From: Streptomyces luteolus
GTDB taxonomy: Bacteria > Actinomycetota > Actinomycetes > Streptomycetales > Streptomycetaceae
Length of the DNA stretch: 57,972 nucleotides
Assembly (NCBI RefSeq): GCF_029968015.1
Contig: NZ_JASCIS010000050.1
Span: 1 to 57,972 of the forward strand
Reading direction: 5' to 3'
Numbering within the stretch: the first letter of the stretch is position 1; each line of letters starts with the position of its first letter. The notes beneath the pieces were generated by a model, which did no database searches, was not told the origin of the DNA, and saw only the letters and a list, made by a program, of their open reading frames with translations. This document shows, one piece after another, positions 16,092 to 25,302 of the stretch. Both the position numbers and the translations under genes were made by a program.

Positions 16092-17585
16092 ATGACGGAC
16101 ATCATCAAGCTCACGGCCGCCGAGATCGCCGCGAGGATCGCCTCCGGTGAACTCACCGCCGTCGAGGTCACCGAGGCGCACCTGGCCCGGATCGACGCCG
16201 TCGACGAGAAGGTGCACGCCTTCCTGCACATCGACCGCGAGGGCGCGGTCGCGCAGGCGCGCGCCGTCGACGCCAAGCGCGAGGCGGGCGAGAAGCTCGG
16301 CCCGCTGGCCGGCGTCCCGCTCGCGCTGAAGGACATCTTCACCACCGAGGGCGTCCCGACGACGGTCGGCTCGAAGATCCTCGAAGGCTGGCTCCCGCCG
16401 TACGACGCGACGCTGGTCAAGAAGCTCAAGGCCGCCGACGTCGTGGTCCTCGGCAAGACCAACATGGACGAGTTCGCCATGGGGTCGTCGACGGAGAACA
16501 GCGCCTACGGCCCGACCGGCAACCCCTGGGACCTCACCCGGATCCCGGGCGGCTCCGGCGGCGGTTCGAGCGCCGCGCTCGCGTCGTACGAGGCCCCGCT
16601 CGCCATCGGCACGGACACCGGCGGCTCCATCCGCCAGCCCGCGGCCGTCACCGGCACCGTCGGCGTCAAGCCGACCTACGGCGGCGTCTCCCGCTACGGC
16701 ATGGTGGCCTTCTCCAGCTCCCTCGACCAGGGCGGCCCCTGCGCCCGTACGGTCCTCGACGCGGCGCTGCTGCACGAGGCCATCGCCGGGCACGACCCGA
16801 TGGACTCCACCTCCATCGACGCCCCGGTCCCGCCGGTCGTCGAGGCCGCTAGGAACGGTTCCGTCGCCGGGATGCGCGTCGGCGTCGTCAAGCAGTTCCG
16901 CGGCGAGGGCTACCAGGCCGGTGTCGTACAGCGCTTCGACGAGTCGGTCGCGCTGCTGAAGGAGCTCGGCGCCGAGATCGTCGAGCTGGACTGCCCGTCC
17001 TTCGACCTGGCGCTCGCGGCGTACTACCTGATCGCGCCGTCCGAGTGCTCCTCGAACCTGGCCCGCTTCGACGCCATGCGCTACGGCCTGCGCGTCGGGG
17101 ACGACGGCACGAAGTCCGCCGAGGACGTCACCGCGCTCACCCGCGAGGCCGGCTTCGGCGACGAGGTCAAGCGCCGCATCATCCTCGGCACGTACGCCCT
17201 GTCGAGCGGCTACTACGACGCGTACTACGGCTCCGCGCAGAAGGTCCGCACGCTCATCACACAGGACTTCGCGAAGTCCTTCGAGCAGGTTGACGTCATC
17301 GTCTCGCCGACCACGCCGACCACCGCCTTCCCGATCGGCGAGCGCGCCGACGACCCGATGGCGATGTACCTCGCGGACGTGTGCACGCTGCCGACGAACC
17401 TGGCGGGCAACGCCGCCATGTCGCTGCCCTGCGGCCTCGCGCCGGAGGACGGCCTGCCCGTCGGACTGCAGATCATCGCCCCCGCCATGAAGGACGACCG
17501 GCTGTACAAGGTCGGCGCCGCCGTAGAGGCCGCCTTCGTGGAAAAGTGGGGTCACCCGCTGCTTGAGGAGGCTCCGTCGCTGTGA
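16092..17585 (+). CDS. gatA: Asp-tRNA(Asn)/Glu-tRNA(Gln) amidotransferase subunit A
   Basis: 497 residues, an amidase-signature enzyme. It hydrolyses glutamine and channels ammonia to GatB. The Ser-cisSer-Lys triad is visible: Lys in PLALKDIFTTEG near residue 80, cis-Ser in IPGGSGGGSSAAL and nucleophilic Ser in IGTDTGGSIRQPA. Its TGA overlaps the GTG of a small gene (GTGA), placing that gene inside the gat operon. Confidence 0.95.
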   Translation: MTDIIKLTAAEIAARIASGELTAVEVTEAHLARIDAVDEKVHAFLHIDREGAVAQARAVDAKREAGEKLGPLAGVPLALKDIFTTEGVPTTVGSKILEGWLPPYDATLVKKLKAADVVVLGKTNMDEFAMGSSTENSAYGPTGNPWDLTRIPGGSGGGSSAALASYEAPLAIGTDTGGSIRQPAAVTGTVGVKPTYGGVSRYGMVAFSSSLDQGGPCARTVLDAALLHEAIAGHDPMDSTSIDAPVPPVVEAARNGSVAGMRVGVVKQFRGEGYQAGVVQRFDESVALLKELGAEIVELDCPSFDLALAAYYLIAPSECSSNLARFDAMRYGLRVGDDGTKSAEDVTALTREAGFGDEVKRRIILGTYALSSGYYDAYYGSAQKVRTLITQDFAKSFEQVDVIVSPTTPTTAFPIGERADDPMAMYLADVCTLPTNLAGNAAMSLPCGLAPEDGLPVGLQIIAPAMKDDRLYKVGAAVEAAFVEKWGHPLLEEAPSL

Positions 17586-17824
17586 CAGCCATGGCAAAGA
17601 AGGCCAAGAACTTCAAGAAGTCCAAGACCGGCGTCTATGTCTCGCTGGCCAGCACCGCCTTCGGCGCCGTCAGCGTCGCCAAGCAGGCGAAGATGGCCCG
17701 CAAGGACAACGACCTGCTGCGTCTCGCGGACGCCGCGGTCTCCGCCGCCGCCATCGTCACCGGCCTGGCGATCCTCTATCGCGAGCTGAAGCGGCTCGGC
17801 GACGACGACGTCCTCCTTGGCTGA
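17582..17824 (+). CDS. Small basic protein inside the gat operon
   Basis: 80 residues of unknown function. A lysine-rich head (AKKAKNFKKSKTG) is followed by a moderately hydrophobic stretch and a possible membrane helix (VSAAAIVTGLAILY) near the C-terminus. GTG 17582 overlaps the gatA stop by four bases and has GAGGAGG ten bases upstream; the ATG at 17591 is the alternative. The tight spacing on both sides argues for a real, cotranslated gene. Whether it touches GatCAB is unknown. Confidence 0.7.
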   Translation: MTAMAKKAKNFKKSKTGVYVSLASTAFGAVSVAKQAKMARKDNDLLRLADAAVSAAAIVTGLAILYRELKRLGDDDVLLG

Positions 17825-17840
17825 GAGGGAAAGTTTCACC

Positions 17841-19352
17841 GTGACTGTCACGACTGACCTGGTGTCGTACGAGGACGCGCTCGCGTCGTACGACCCCGTC
17901 ATGGGCCTTGAGGTCCATGTCGAACTCGGCACCAGGACGAAGATGTTCTGCGGCTGCTCGACCGCGCTCGGCGCGGACGCCAACGCGCAGACCTGCCCGA
18001 CCTGCCTCGGCCTGCCCGGCTCGCTGCCCGTCGTCAACGCGACCGGCGTCGAGTCCGCCATCAAGATCGGCCTCGCCCTCAACTGCGAGATCGCCGAGTG
18101 GTGCCGCTTCGCCCGGAAGAACTACTTCTATCCGGACATGCCGAAGAACTTCCAGACCTCGCAGTACGACGAGCCGATCGCCTTCAACGGCTACCTGGAC
18201 GTCCAGCTGGAGGACGGCGAGGTCTTCCGCGTGGAGATCGAGCGCGCCCACATGGAGGAGGACACCGGCAAGTCGACGCACGTCGGCGGCGCCACCGGCC
18301 GGATCCACGGCGCGTCCCACTCCCTGCTCGACTACAACCGCGCGGGCATCCCGCTCATCGAGATCGTCACCAAGCCCATCGAGGGCGCGGGCGAGCGGGC
18401 CCCCGAGGTCGCCAAGGCGTACGTCGCGGAGCTGCGCGAGGTCATCAGGTCCCTGGACGTCTCCGAGGCGCGCATGGACAAGGGCCAGATGCGCTGCGAC
18501 GTGAACCTCTCGCTGCGGCCGAACGGCACCGAGGAGTTCGGCACCCGCTCCGAGACGAAGAACGTCAACTCGCTGCGCTCCGTGGAGCGGGCGGCGCGCT
18601 TCGAGATCCAGCGGCACGCGGCGGTGCTCTCCTCCGGCGGCACGATCGTGCAGGAGACCCGGCACTTCCACGAGGACGACGGCTCGACCACCTCGGGCCG
18701 CATCAAGGACAACGCCGAGGACTACCGGTACTTCCCGGAGCCCGACCTCGTCCCCGTCGCCCCGGCCCGCGAGTGGGTCGAGGAACTGCGGGCGGGCCTG
18801 CCCGAGATGCCGCGCGTGCGCCGCAACCGGCTGCGCGAGCAGTGGGGCGTCACCGAGCACGACATGCAGTCGATGCTCAACGCCGGTGCGGTCGACCCGA
18901 TCGTCGCCACGATCGACGCGGGCGCCCCGGCCGACCAGGCCCGCAAGTGGTGGATGGGCGAGCTGGCCCGGCACGCCAACGAGCAGGGCAAGGCGCTCGA
19001 CGAGATGCCGATCACCCCGGTTCAGGTCGCCCGGGTCGCCGAGCTCGTCGCGGCCGGTGACCTCAACGACAAGCTGGCCCGCCAGGTCATCGAGGGCGTG
19101 CTCGCGGGCGAGGGCGACCCGGACAAGGTGGTCGAGAAGCGCGGCCTGAAGGTCGTCTCCGACGAGGGCGCGCTGACCGCAGCCGTCGAGGAGGCCATCG
19201 CCGGAAACCAGGCCATCGCGGACAAGATCCGCGGCGGCAAGGTGGCCGCGGCCGGTGCCCTGGTCGGCGCGGTCATGAAGGCCACCCGCGGCCAGGCCGA
19301 CGCGGCCCGCGTCAAGGAGCTGATCCTGGAGAAGCTGGGCGTCGAGGGCTGA
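17841..19352 (+). CDS. gatB: Asp-tRNA(Asn)/Glu-tRNA(Gln) amidotransferase subunit B
   Basis: 503 residues. It binds the mischarged tRNA, phosphorylates the glutamyl or aspartyl end and transfers ammonia. The N-terminal GMELH-like signature appears as VMGLEVHVELGT, followed by MFCGCS and CPTCLGLPGSLP with zinc-type cysteines, NYFYPDMPKNFQTSQYD, MEEDTGK, and the C-terminal YqeY-like tail domain (about 400-503). GTG 17841 gives the expected N-terminus. Last gene of gatC-gatA-small gene-gatB, with a strong hairpin after it. Confidence 0.95.
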   Translation: MTVTTDLVSYEDALASYDPVMGLEVHVELGTRTKMFCGCSTALGADANAQTCPTCLGLPGSLPVVNATGVESAIKIGLALNCEIAEWCRFARKNYFYPDMPKNFQTSQYDEPIAFNGYLDVQLEDGEVFRVEIERAHMEEDTGKSTHVGGATGRIHGASHSLLDYNRAGIPLIEIVTKPIEGAGERAPEVAKAYVAELREVIRSLDVSEARMDKGQMRCDVNLSLRPNGTEEFGTRSETKNVNSLRSVERAARFEIQRHAAVLSSGGTIVQETRHFHEDDGSTTSGRIKDNAEDYRYFPEPDLVPVAPAREWVEELRAGLPEMPRVRRNRLREQWGVTEHDMQSMLNAGAVDPIVATIDAGAPADQARKWWMGELARHANEQGKALDEMPITPVQVARVAELVAAGDLNDKLARQVIEGVLAGEGDPDKVVEKRGLKVVSDEGALTAAVEEAIAGNQAIADKIRGGKVAAAGALVGAVMKATRGQADAARVKELILEKLGVEG

Positions 19353-19374
19353 CCCCGATTTCGTACGCGCACAG

Positions 19375-19403
19375 GGGCGGGACCGGAACTTCCGGTCCCG
19401 CCC
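19375..19403 (+). terminator. Terminator of the gat operon
   Basis: GGGCGGGACCGGAA and its exact complement TTCCGGTCCCGCCC are separated by one C: a perfect 14-base inverted repeat starting 22 bases after the gatB stop, followed by CTTGG. Typical high-GC hairpin terminator without a long U tract. Confidence 0.8.
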
Positions 19404-19421
19404 TTGGCGTGGGCGGCGGGT

Positions 19422-19463
19422 TTGGACAACGGGCCCCGGTGCTTGGACAACGGGCCCCGGTGC
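19422..19463 (+). repeat. Two 21-bp tandem repeats before the phospholipase gene
   Basis: TTGGACAACGGGCCCCGGTG plus C occurs twice in direct succession (19422-19442 and 19443-19463), followed by TTGGACC of a third. It includes the palindrome GGGCCC. Located about 95 bases before the phospholipase start, so it may lie in the promoter region. Confidence 0.85.
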
Positions 19464-19557
19464 TTGGACCGTTCACCGCCGAGTCGGCCGTACGTCTTCC
19501 CTGATCCACCCGGGCTGCATACCTTCCCGAGCGTCGGACCGGACTCGGGAGGATCAG

Positions 19558-21657
19558 TTGACCACGGACACTTCAGGCACGGGGCTTTCGCGGCGGCGGC
19601 TGCTCGCGCTCGGCGGCGGCGCGCTCGGTGCCGCCACGGCGGGCTCGCTGCTTCCGCCCTCGCTGCAGGCCGCACTGGCCGCCGAGCCGCCCGCCGGAGG
19701 CCTGAAGGCCGTCAAGCACGTGGTGATCCTCATGCAGGAGAACCGGTCCTTCGACCACTACTTCGGCACGCTGCGCGGCGTACGCGGCTTCGGTGACCGC
19801 AACGCCGTCCAACTGCCCGGAGGGAAGCCGGTGTTCGAGCAGCCCGCGCCGCTCGGCCGGACCGTGCTGCCCTTCCCGGTGTGGGCGGCCGCCGAGGCGC
19901 AGCAGAAGAACCCGCAGTACATCGGCGACCTCGACCACTCCTGGTCCGGAGGCGCGAAGGCCTGGAACAAGGGCTGGATGGACAACTGGATCACCGCCAA
20001 GTCGGCGGCCACGATGGCGTACTACACGCGCGAGGACATCCCGCTGCACTACGAGCTCGCGGACACCTTCACCCTCTGCGACGCCTACCACTCCTCGATC
20101 CACACCTCCACCAGCCCCAACCGCAACCACCTGTGGAGCGGCAGGACCGGGAACGAGGCGAACGGCGACCGCGCCGTCGGCAACGACGCCTACGCGGAGG
20201 GCACGCACCCCGGCTACGACTGGGGCACGTACGCCGAGCGCCTTGAGAAGGCGGGGCGCAGCTGGCGCACGTACACCGAGTGGGAGAACTTCACCGACAA
20301 CCAGATCGAGTTCTTCACCACCTTCAAGGCCATCGCCCGCAAGGTCCTCGCCGAGACCGAGCACACCTACATGGAGTCCTTCTACGCGAAGGTCCGTGAA
20401 GCGGCGAGTGACGCCGAGCGGGAGAAGCTGCTCGCGGTCCTGGAGGAGGGCGTGAAGTCCCTTGACGCGAAGGAGCGTTCGCTGTTCGAGCGCGCCCTGC
20501 GCCGGGTTCCGACCGGTACGCTCGCCGACGAGTTCCGCCGCGACATCGCGGCGGGCAAGCTCCCCGAGGTGTCCTACCTGGTGCCGTCCGCGCAGGACTC
20601 CGAGCACCCCGGCTCGTCCTCGCCGATCCACAGCGCGACCCTCGTCTACAAGGTCCTCGACGCCCTCGCCTCGCACCCCGAGGTGTGGCGGCACACCGCC
20701 GTGTTCATCAACTACGACGAGAACGACGGCTTCTTCGACCATGTGCCGCCGCCCGTGCCGCCCGCCGACGTGACCGAGGAGCACTGGCAGGGGCAGCCCA
20801 CCGGGCTCGGGATACGGGTGCCGATGCTGGTGGTGTCGCCGTGGACGGTCGGCGGCCATGTCTCCTCCGAGGTCTTCGACCACACCTCTGTGATCCGCTT
20901 CCTGGAGCGGTGGACGGGCATCGAGGAGCCCAACATCGGTGCCTGGCGGCGAAAGGTCACCGGCGATCTGACCGGCGCCTTCGACTTCAGGCGCGGCCGA
21001 CCGCAGCCGGAGGTCGAGCAGCCGGGACCCGTACCGCCGTTTTCCGGCCGCTGGCGCCCGCAGCCGCCCGCGGACCAGCGGATGCCCGAGCAGGAGCCGG
21101 GCCGCCGCCCCGCCCGCGCGCTGCCGTACCAGCCGGACGCGCACGGCCGGGTGAGCCGCGACGGCAAGCAGGTCGAGCTGCGCCTGACGAACACCGGCCG
21201 CTCAAGCGCGCACTTCGCGCTCTATCCGTACGCCGGTGAGTACGAGGTGCCGCAGCACGTCGATGTAAGGGGCGCCGCACCATTGCGCGTGCCCCTTACC
21301 GAGGGTGCGTACGACTTCACCGTGACCGGGCCCAACGGGTTCCGCAGGGAGTTCACGGGGAGCGCCGACGGAACCGCCGCCGTGAGCACGGAGATCGACG
21401 CACGCGCGCGTGCCGTCCGCCTCACGCTGCGCAACACCGGCAGCGGCGACCTGACCTTCACGGTGCGGCCGCTCGCGTACGCCGACGTGGCGCCGCGCAC
21501 CGTCCGCGTGCGGCCGGGCAGGAGCCGCAGCGTCGCGTACGAGACGGCCGAGGCGCACGGCTGGTACGACCTGGAGATCGTGGCCGCGGGTGACGAACCG
21601 TTCCGGCGGCGGCTGATGGGGCACATCGAGAACGGCCGAGACAGCGTGTCCGGCTGA
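19558..21657 (+). CDS. Secreted phosphocholine-type phospholipase C (Tat substrate)
   Basis: 699 residues. The N-terminus has a twin-arginine signal (SRRRLLALGGGALGAATAG...LQAALA). The catalytic domain belongs to the phosphoesterase/alkaline-phosphatase superfamily of bacterial phospholipases C: VKHVVILMQENRSFDHYFGTLRGVRGF at the start and FINYDENDGFFDHVPPP later. Two beta-sandwich C-terminal repeats (DUF756 type) occupy about 515-690. The family cleaves phosphatidylcholine or related lipids outside the cell and helps phosphate acquisition. Start is TTG at 19558 with GGGAGG five bases upstream; the Tat motif fixes it within a few residues. Confidence 0.9.
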   Translation: MTTDTSGTGLSRRRLLALGGGALGAATAGSLLPPSLQAALAAEPPAGGLKAVKHVVILMQENRSFDHYFGTLRGVRGFGDRNAVQLPGGKPVFEQPAPLGRTVLPFPVWAAAEAQQKNPQYIGDLDHSWSGGAKAWNKGWMDNWITAKSAATMAYYTREDIPLHYELADTFTLCDAYHSSIHTSTSPNRNHLWSGRTGNEANGDRAVGNDAYAEGTHPGYDWGTYAERLEKAGRSWRTYTEWENFTDNQIEFFTTFKAIARKVLAETEHTYMESFYAKVREAASDAEREKLLAVLEEGVKSLDAKERSLFERALRRVPTGTLADEFRRDIAAGKLPEVSYLVPSAQDSEHPGSSSPIHSATLVYKVLDALASHPEVWRHTAVFINYDENDGFFDHVPPPVPPADVTEEHWQGQPTGLGIRVPMLVVSPWTVGGHVSSEVFDHTSVIRFLERWTGIEEPNIGAWRRKVTGDLTGAFDFRRGRPQPEVEQPGPVPPFSGRWRPQPPADQRMPEQEPGRRPARALPYQPDAHGRVSRDGKQVELRLTNTGRSSAHFALYPYAGEYEVPQHVDVRGAAPLRVPLTEGAYDFTVTGPNGFRREFTGSADGTAAVSTEIDARARAVRLTLRNTGSGDLTFTVRPLAYADVAPRTVRVRPGRSRSVAYETAEAHGWYDLEIVAAGDEPFRRRLMGHIENGRDSVSG

Positions 21658-21910
21658 CCTCGACGGCGGCTCCCTGCGGATGGTTCCGGGCCCTCTTCCC
21701 CCAGGCCCGATTCCTTCGGCCCCACGGGTCCGGGACCTCCGTACCGAAGCCGTGCCGACCCCTGTGAGGATGACCACGAAAGGGGCAAAGGATCACCGCT
21801 TGCTGTCAGAGTGCTCGATGTAAAGCCCGATATCGGATATGTATCGGGTAAGTGTTCTTTGCGGGTCATGTTCCCGATGAAGATCCATCAGACATCCAGG
21901 GAGCAGCTCA
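21658..21910 (+). promoter_or_regulatory. Promoter and operator region of the MMPL gene
   Basis: No gene seen. A strong palindrome lies at 21826-21848: CCCGATA, nine bases, TATCGGG, with a nested perfect CCGATATCGG at its left half. The sequence around it is unusually AT-rich for this genome (TGTAAAGCCCGATATCGG), as expected of a promoter. A TetR-type repressor site is likely, but no regulator gene adjoins the transporter. Confidence 0.5.
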
Positions 21911-24292
21911 GTGGCAGCACTCGCTCGGTGGTGCATCAAGCACCGTCTCGTAGCCGTCCTGCTCTGGCTTCTCGCTCTCCTCGGCGTCGGCGCCGCCGCG
22001 ACCCTCGCCGGAACCGCGTACTCCAACAACTACGACGTCCCCGGCACCGAATCGGGCCGCGCGACCGAGCTCCTGGAGTCCGGCTTCCCCCACTTGGCGG
22101 GCGACAGCAACACCGTCGTCTGGCACACCGACACCGGCACCGTGGACGCGGCCGGCGTCCAGCAGACGATGACCCGGACCCTCGACGAGATCGCCCGACT
22201 GCCCGGGGTCGCCTCCGTCGTCAGCCCGTACCACGCCGAAGGCGCCGGGCAGATCAGCCGCGACGGGCACACCGCGTACGCCACCGTCACCTTCGACGGG
22301 CCCGTCCACGACATCGCACCCGCACAGGCGAAGGCCGTCGTCGACACCGCGCGTGCGGCGGATTCCGATGACCTGACCGTGGCGCTCGGCGGCAGCGCCG
22401 TCGGCCTCACCGAGGCGCCCGGCGGACACCTCGCGGAGGCCGTGGGCGTGGCCGTCGCCGCGGTCGTCCTGCTCATCGCGTTCGGATCGCTCGCCGCGAG
22501 CCTGCTGCCGATAGCGACCGCCCTGGTCAGCGTCGGCACCGCGTACGCGGGCACCGTGCTGCTCGGCCATGTCATGACGGTCGCCGACTTCGCGCCCATG
22601 CTGGGCCTGCTCATCGGGCTAGGCGTCGGCATCGACTACGCCCTGTTCATCGTGACCAGGCACCGCCGCGGCCTCAAACGCGGCCTGTCCGTCGCCGAGG
22701 CCGCGCAGAACGCCGTCGCCACCACCGGGCGCGCCGTCGCCTTCGCGGGCGCCACCGTGTGCATCGCCCTGCTCGGCATGCTCATCCTGCGCCTCAGCTT
22801 CCTCAACGGCGTCGCGATCGCCGCGTCCCTCACCGTCGTCCTGACCGTGGCCGCGTCCGTGACGCTGCTGCCCGCGCTGCTCTCCTTCATCGGCACGCGC
22901 GCGTTGTCCCGCCGTGAGCGCCGCGCCCTCGCCGAGCACGGGCCGCAGCCCGAACTGCCGACCGGGCTCGCGGCCCGCTGGTCCGCGTTCGTGGAGAAGC
23001 ACCCGAAGCTGCTCGGCGCCCTCGCGCTCGTCGTGATCGCCGTCCTCGCCCTGCCCACGCTCTCCCTGCGCCTCGGCACCTCCGACCAGGGCAACAATCC
23101 GGTGTCCTCGACCACCCGGCAGGCGTACGACCTGCTCGCGGGGGACAGCGGTGCCGGTTCCGGGGGGACCGGTTCCGGGGCTTCCGGTTCTGCGGCTTCC
23201 GGTTCTGGGGGTTCGGGCTCTGGGGGTTCGGGCTCTGAGGGGTCCGGCTCTGGTGGTTCCGGTTTCGGGCCCGGTGTGAACGGCCCGCTCACTCTGGTCG
23301 CGGAGATACACGACGCCGAGGACAAGGTCGCCCTCGACCAGCTCCCGACCACCCTGCGCGACACTGAGGGCGTCGCGACGGTCACCCCGGTGACGTACGA
23401 CGAACACGGCCGGATCGGCTTCCTCACCGTCGTGCCGGACTCCGCCCCGCAGTCCGAGGCCACCAGCGACCTCGTCGACCGGCTCCGCGGCGAGGTGCTG
23501 CCCGAGGCGCGCGCCGAGTCGGGCTCCGCGCTCGACGTGCACGTGGGCGGGGTCACCGCGGGCTACGACGACTTCGCCGATGTCATCGTCGGCAAACTGC
23601 CGCTCTTCGTGGGCGTGGTGATCGGGCTCGGCTGCCTGCTGCTCCTGCTCGCGTTCCGGTCCGTCGGCATCCCGCTGAAGGCCGCCGCGATGAACGTGGC
23701 CGCCGTCGCCGCCGCCTTCGGTGTCGTCGTCGCGATCTTCCAGTGGGGCTGGGGCAGTGAACTCCTCGGCCTCGGCCGGGCCGGGCCGATCGAGCCCTTC
23801 CTCCCGGTGATCATGGTCTCCGTGCTCTTCGGTCTCTCCATGGACTACCAGGTGTTCCTGGTCAGCCGGATGTACGAGGAGTGGCTGGAGACCGGCGACA
23901 ACCGCCGCGCGGTGCGGGTCGGGCTCGCCGAGACAAGCCGGGTGATCAACTCCGCCGCCGTGATCATGATTTCGGTCTTTCTCGCCTTCGTGCTCAGCGG
24001 CGACCGGGTCATCGCGATGTTCGGCATCGCCCTCGCGGCGGCCGTCGCGCTCGACGCGTTCGTGCTGCGCACCCTGCTCGTACCGGCCCTCATGCACATG
24101 CTCGGCGGCGCCAACTGGTGGCTGCCGCGCCGAGTCGACCGCTGGCTCCCGCGCATCAGCATCGAGCCGCCGGAATCCGGTGCTGTGGCGGCCATACCGG
24201 CTCAGCGGCCGGAGGTGGAAGCGGGCGCGGACACGGATCAGGGCGACGACGAGGACCGCGACCAGGACCTGCTGTCCGGTGAGCGCCGCTGA
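21911..24292 (+). CDS. MMPL/RND-family transporter
   Basis: 793 residues with the twelve-helix RND plan: TM1 near residue 12-32, a periplasmic loop, helices 2-6 (about 175-320; LGLLIGLGVGIDYALFIVTRHR is the hallmark), a second loop, and helices 8-12 (about 560-730; FGLSMDYQVFLVSRMYEEW is the matching motif). MMPL proteins export lipids, siderophores or drugs. The second outer loop carries a Gly/Ser-only stretch (about 412-455) encoded by short imperfect repeats. GTG 21911 has AGGGAG seven bases upstream. The acidic C-terminal tail is soluble. Confidence 0.88.
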   Translation: MAALARWCIKHRLVAVLLWLLALLGVGAAATLAGTAYSNNYDVPGTESGRATELLESGFPHLAGDSNTVVWHTDTGTVDAAGVQQTMTRTLDEIARLPGVASVVSPYHAEGAGQISRDGHTAYATVTFDGPVHDIAPAQAKAVVDTARAADSDDLTVALGGSAVGLTEAPGGHLAEAVGVAVAAVVLLIAFGSLAASLLPIATALVSVGTAYAGTVLLGHVMTVADFAPMLGLLIGLGVGIDYALFIVTRHRRGLKRGLSVAEAAQNAVATTGRAVAFAGATVCIALLGMLILRLSFLNGVAIAASLTVVLTVAASVTLLPALLSFIGTRALSRRERRALAEHGPQPELPTGLAARWSAFVEKHPKLLGALALVVIAVLALPTLSLRLGTSDQGNNPVSSTTRQAYDLLAGDSGAGSGGTGSGASGSAASGSGGSGSGGSGSEGSGSGGSGFGPGVNGPLTLVAEIHDAEDKVALDQLPTTLRDTEGVATVTPVTYDEHGRIGFLTVVPDSAPQSEATSDLVDRLRGEVLPEARAESGSALDVHVGGVTAGYDDFADVIVGKLPLFVGVVIGLGCLLLLLAFRSVGIPLKAAAMNVAAVAAAFGVVVAIFQWGWGSELLGLGRAGPIEPFLPVIMVSVLFGLSMDYQVFLVSRMYEEWLETGDNRRAVRVGLAETSRVINSAAVIMISVFLAFVLSGDRVIAMFGIALAAAVALDAFVLRTLLVPALMHMLGGANWWLPRRVDRWLPRISIEPPESGAVAAIPAQRPEVEAGADTDQGDDEDRDQDLLSGERR

Positions 24293-24339
24293 CCGGATTA
24301 CGGCCCCTGCGCGTTAAGAAAGCTCTCAGACGCGACACC

Positions 24340-24345
24340 TAGCGT
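24340..24345 (+). promoter_or_regulatory. -10 box TAGCGT of a probable leaderless mRNA
   Basis: TAGCGT ends seven bases before the ATG at 24353. No Shine-Dalgarno sequence. A GTG three codons upstream overlaps the box and is rejected as start. Confidence 0.5.
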
Positions 24346-24352
24346 GCGCGAG

Positions 24353-25114
24353 ATGAGCACAGAGACGAAGACCGCACGGGGCGGCACGAAGGCCGCCGCC
24401 GAGTCCGAGAACGCCGCGACCACCGCGACCACCGAGACCGCGGAGGCCACGGAGAACGCCGAGATCGCTATCGAGCCTGACGAGGCCGGTGCCGCGGGCG
24501 CCGCCGAGGCGGGCGAGGAGAAGCAGGCTGCCCCTGAGAAGGCAGCGGCGGATTCCGCTACCGATCCCGCTACCGATTCCGCTACCGATTCCGGTATCGC
24601 CGCCGATGCCGAGGCCGACCCGGTGTCCGACGGTGACGCCGACGACTTCGAGGGCAGCGAGGGCTCCGAGGGCTCCGAGGGCTCCGACAGCGAGCCCGAG
24701 GCCGTATCGCGGGACAAGTCCCACGGCGTCGGACAGGGCGCCGCGGCCGTGATCGCCGCCGGGCTCGGTGTCGTGTCCCTGACCGGCAGCTGGGTCGGCA
24801 CCGTGGCCGCCGCCCGCTCCAACCTCGTCGGCCAGCTGGAGACCGCCCAGACCGCCGACGTCGCCCAGCAGATCCAGGCGCTCTACGGCGACCAGTGGCA
24901 CCTCACCGCGCTGATCGGCGGCGCGTTCGCGCTGCTCGCGGTGGTCGTCGGCGCCGTGGTGCTCGCCCGTCCGGCCTTCGGCACGCCCGGCCGGGTCCAG
25001 GCGCCGTGGATCAAGTCGGTGGCCTGGGCCGGGGTCGGCCTCGGCGCGATCGGCCTACTGCTCGCCGTCGCCAAGTACACGGATCTGATCCTCGGACTTC
25101 CCTCCGCGTCCTGA
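24353..25114 (+). CDS. Acidic-headed membrane protein of unknown function
   Basis: 253 residues, no family recognised. Residues 1-115 are highly acidic and low-complexity, with repeats ATDSATDS and GSEGSEGSEGS encoded by 12-bp and 9-bp tandem DNA repeats (about 24550-24690). The C-terminal half has three hydrophobic helices (GVGQGAAAVIAAGLGVVSLTG, LIGGAFALLAVVVGAVVLA, WAGVGLGAIGLLLAV) with a short amphipathic segment between. The acidic part would be cytoplasmic. A large hairpin terminator follows. Next to the MMPL transporter on the same strand but with its own promoter. Confidence 0.7.
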   Translation: MSTETKTARGGTKAAAESENAATTATTETAEATENAEIAIEPDEAGAAGAAEAGEEKQAAPEKAAADSATDPATDSATDSGIAADAEADPVSDGDADDFEGSEGSEGSEGSDSEPEAVSRDKSHGVGQGAAAVIAAGLGVVSLTGSWVGTVAAARSNLVGQLETAQTADVAQQIQALYGDQWHLTALIGGAFALLAVVVGAVVLARPAFGTPGRVQAPWIKSVAWAGVGLGAIGLLLAVAKYTDLILGLPSAS

Positions 25115-25136
25115 GCCGTGGGACGCCCTTCGGACC

Positions 25137-25184
25137 AGGGCCTCGGACCGGCGTAAGTCCCCTCCTTACGTGGTCTGAGGCCCT
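25137..25184 (+). terminator. Long hairpin terminator
   Basis: AGGGCCTCGGACC...GCGTAAG pairs with CTTACG...GGTCTGAGGCCCT over about 20 positions with few mismatches, around the loop TCCCCTC. It lies 23 bases after the stop of the acidic membrane protein. Confidence 0.8.
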
Positions 25185-25302
25185 TGGCATGTCGTAGATG
25201 CGGCGAACTCCCGATGTAGTCGGCCCACCTGGGCGGCGAAGGTGGGGTCACCGCACCGGGCCGTTCCGGCAGGTGCCGTGGAGTCGACCTTCGGAGGACG
25301 CC

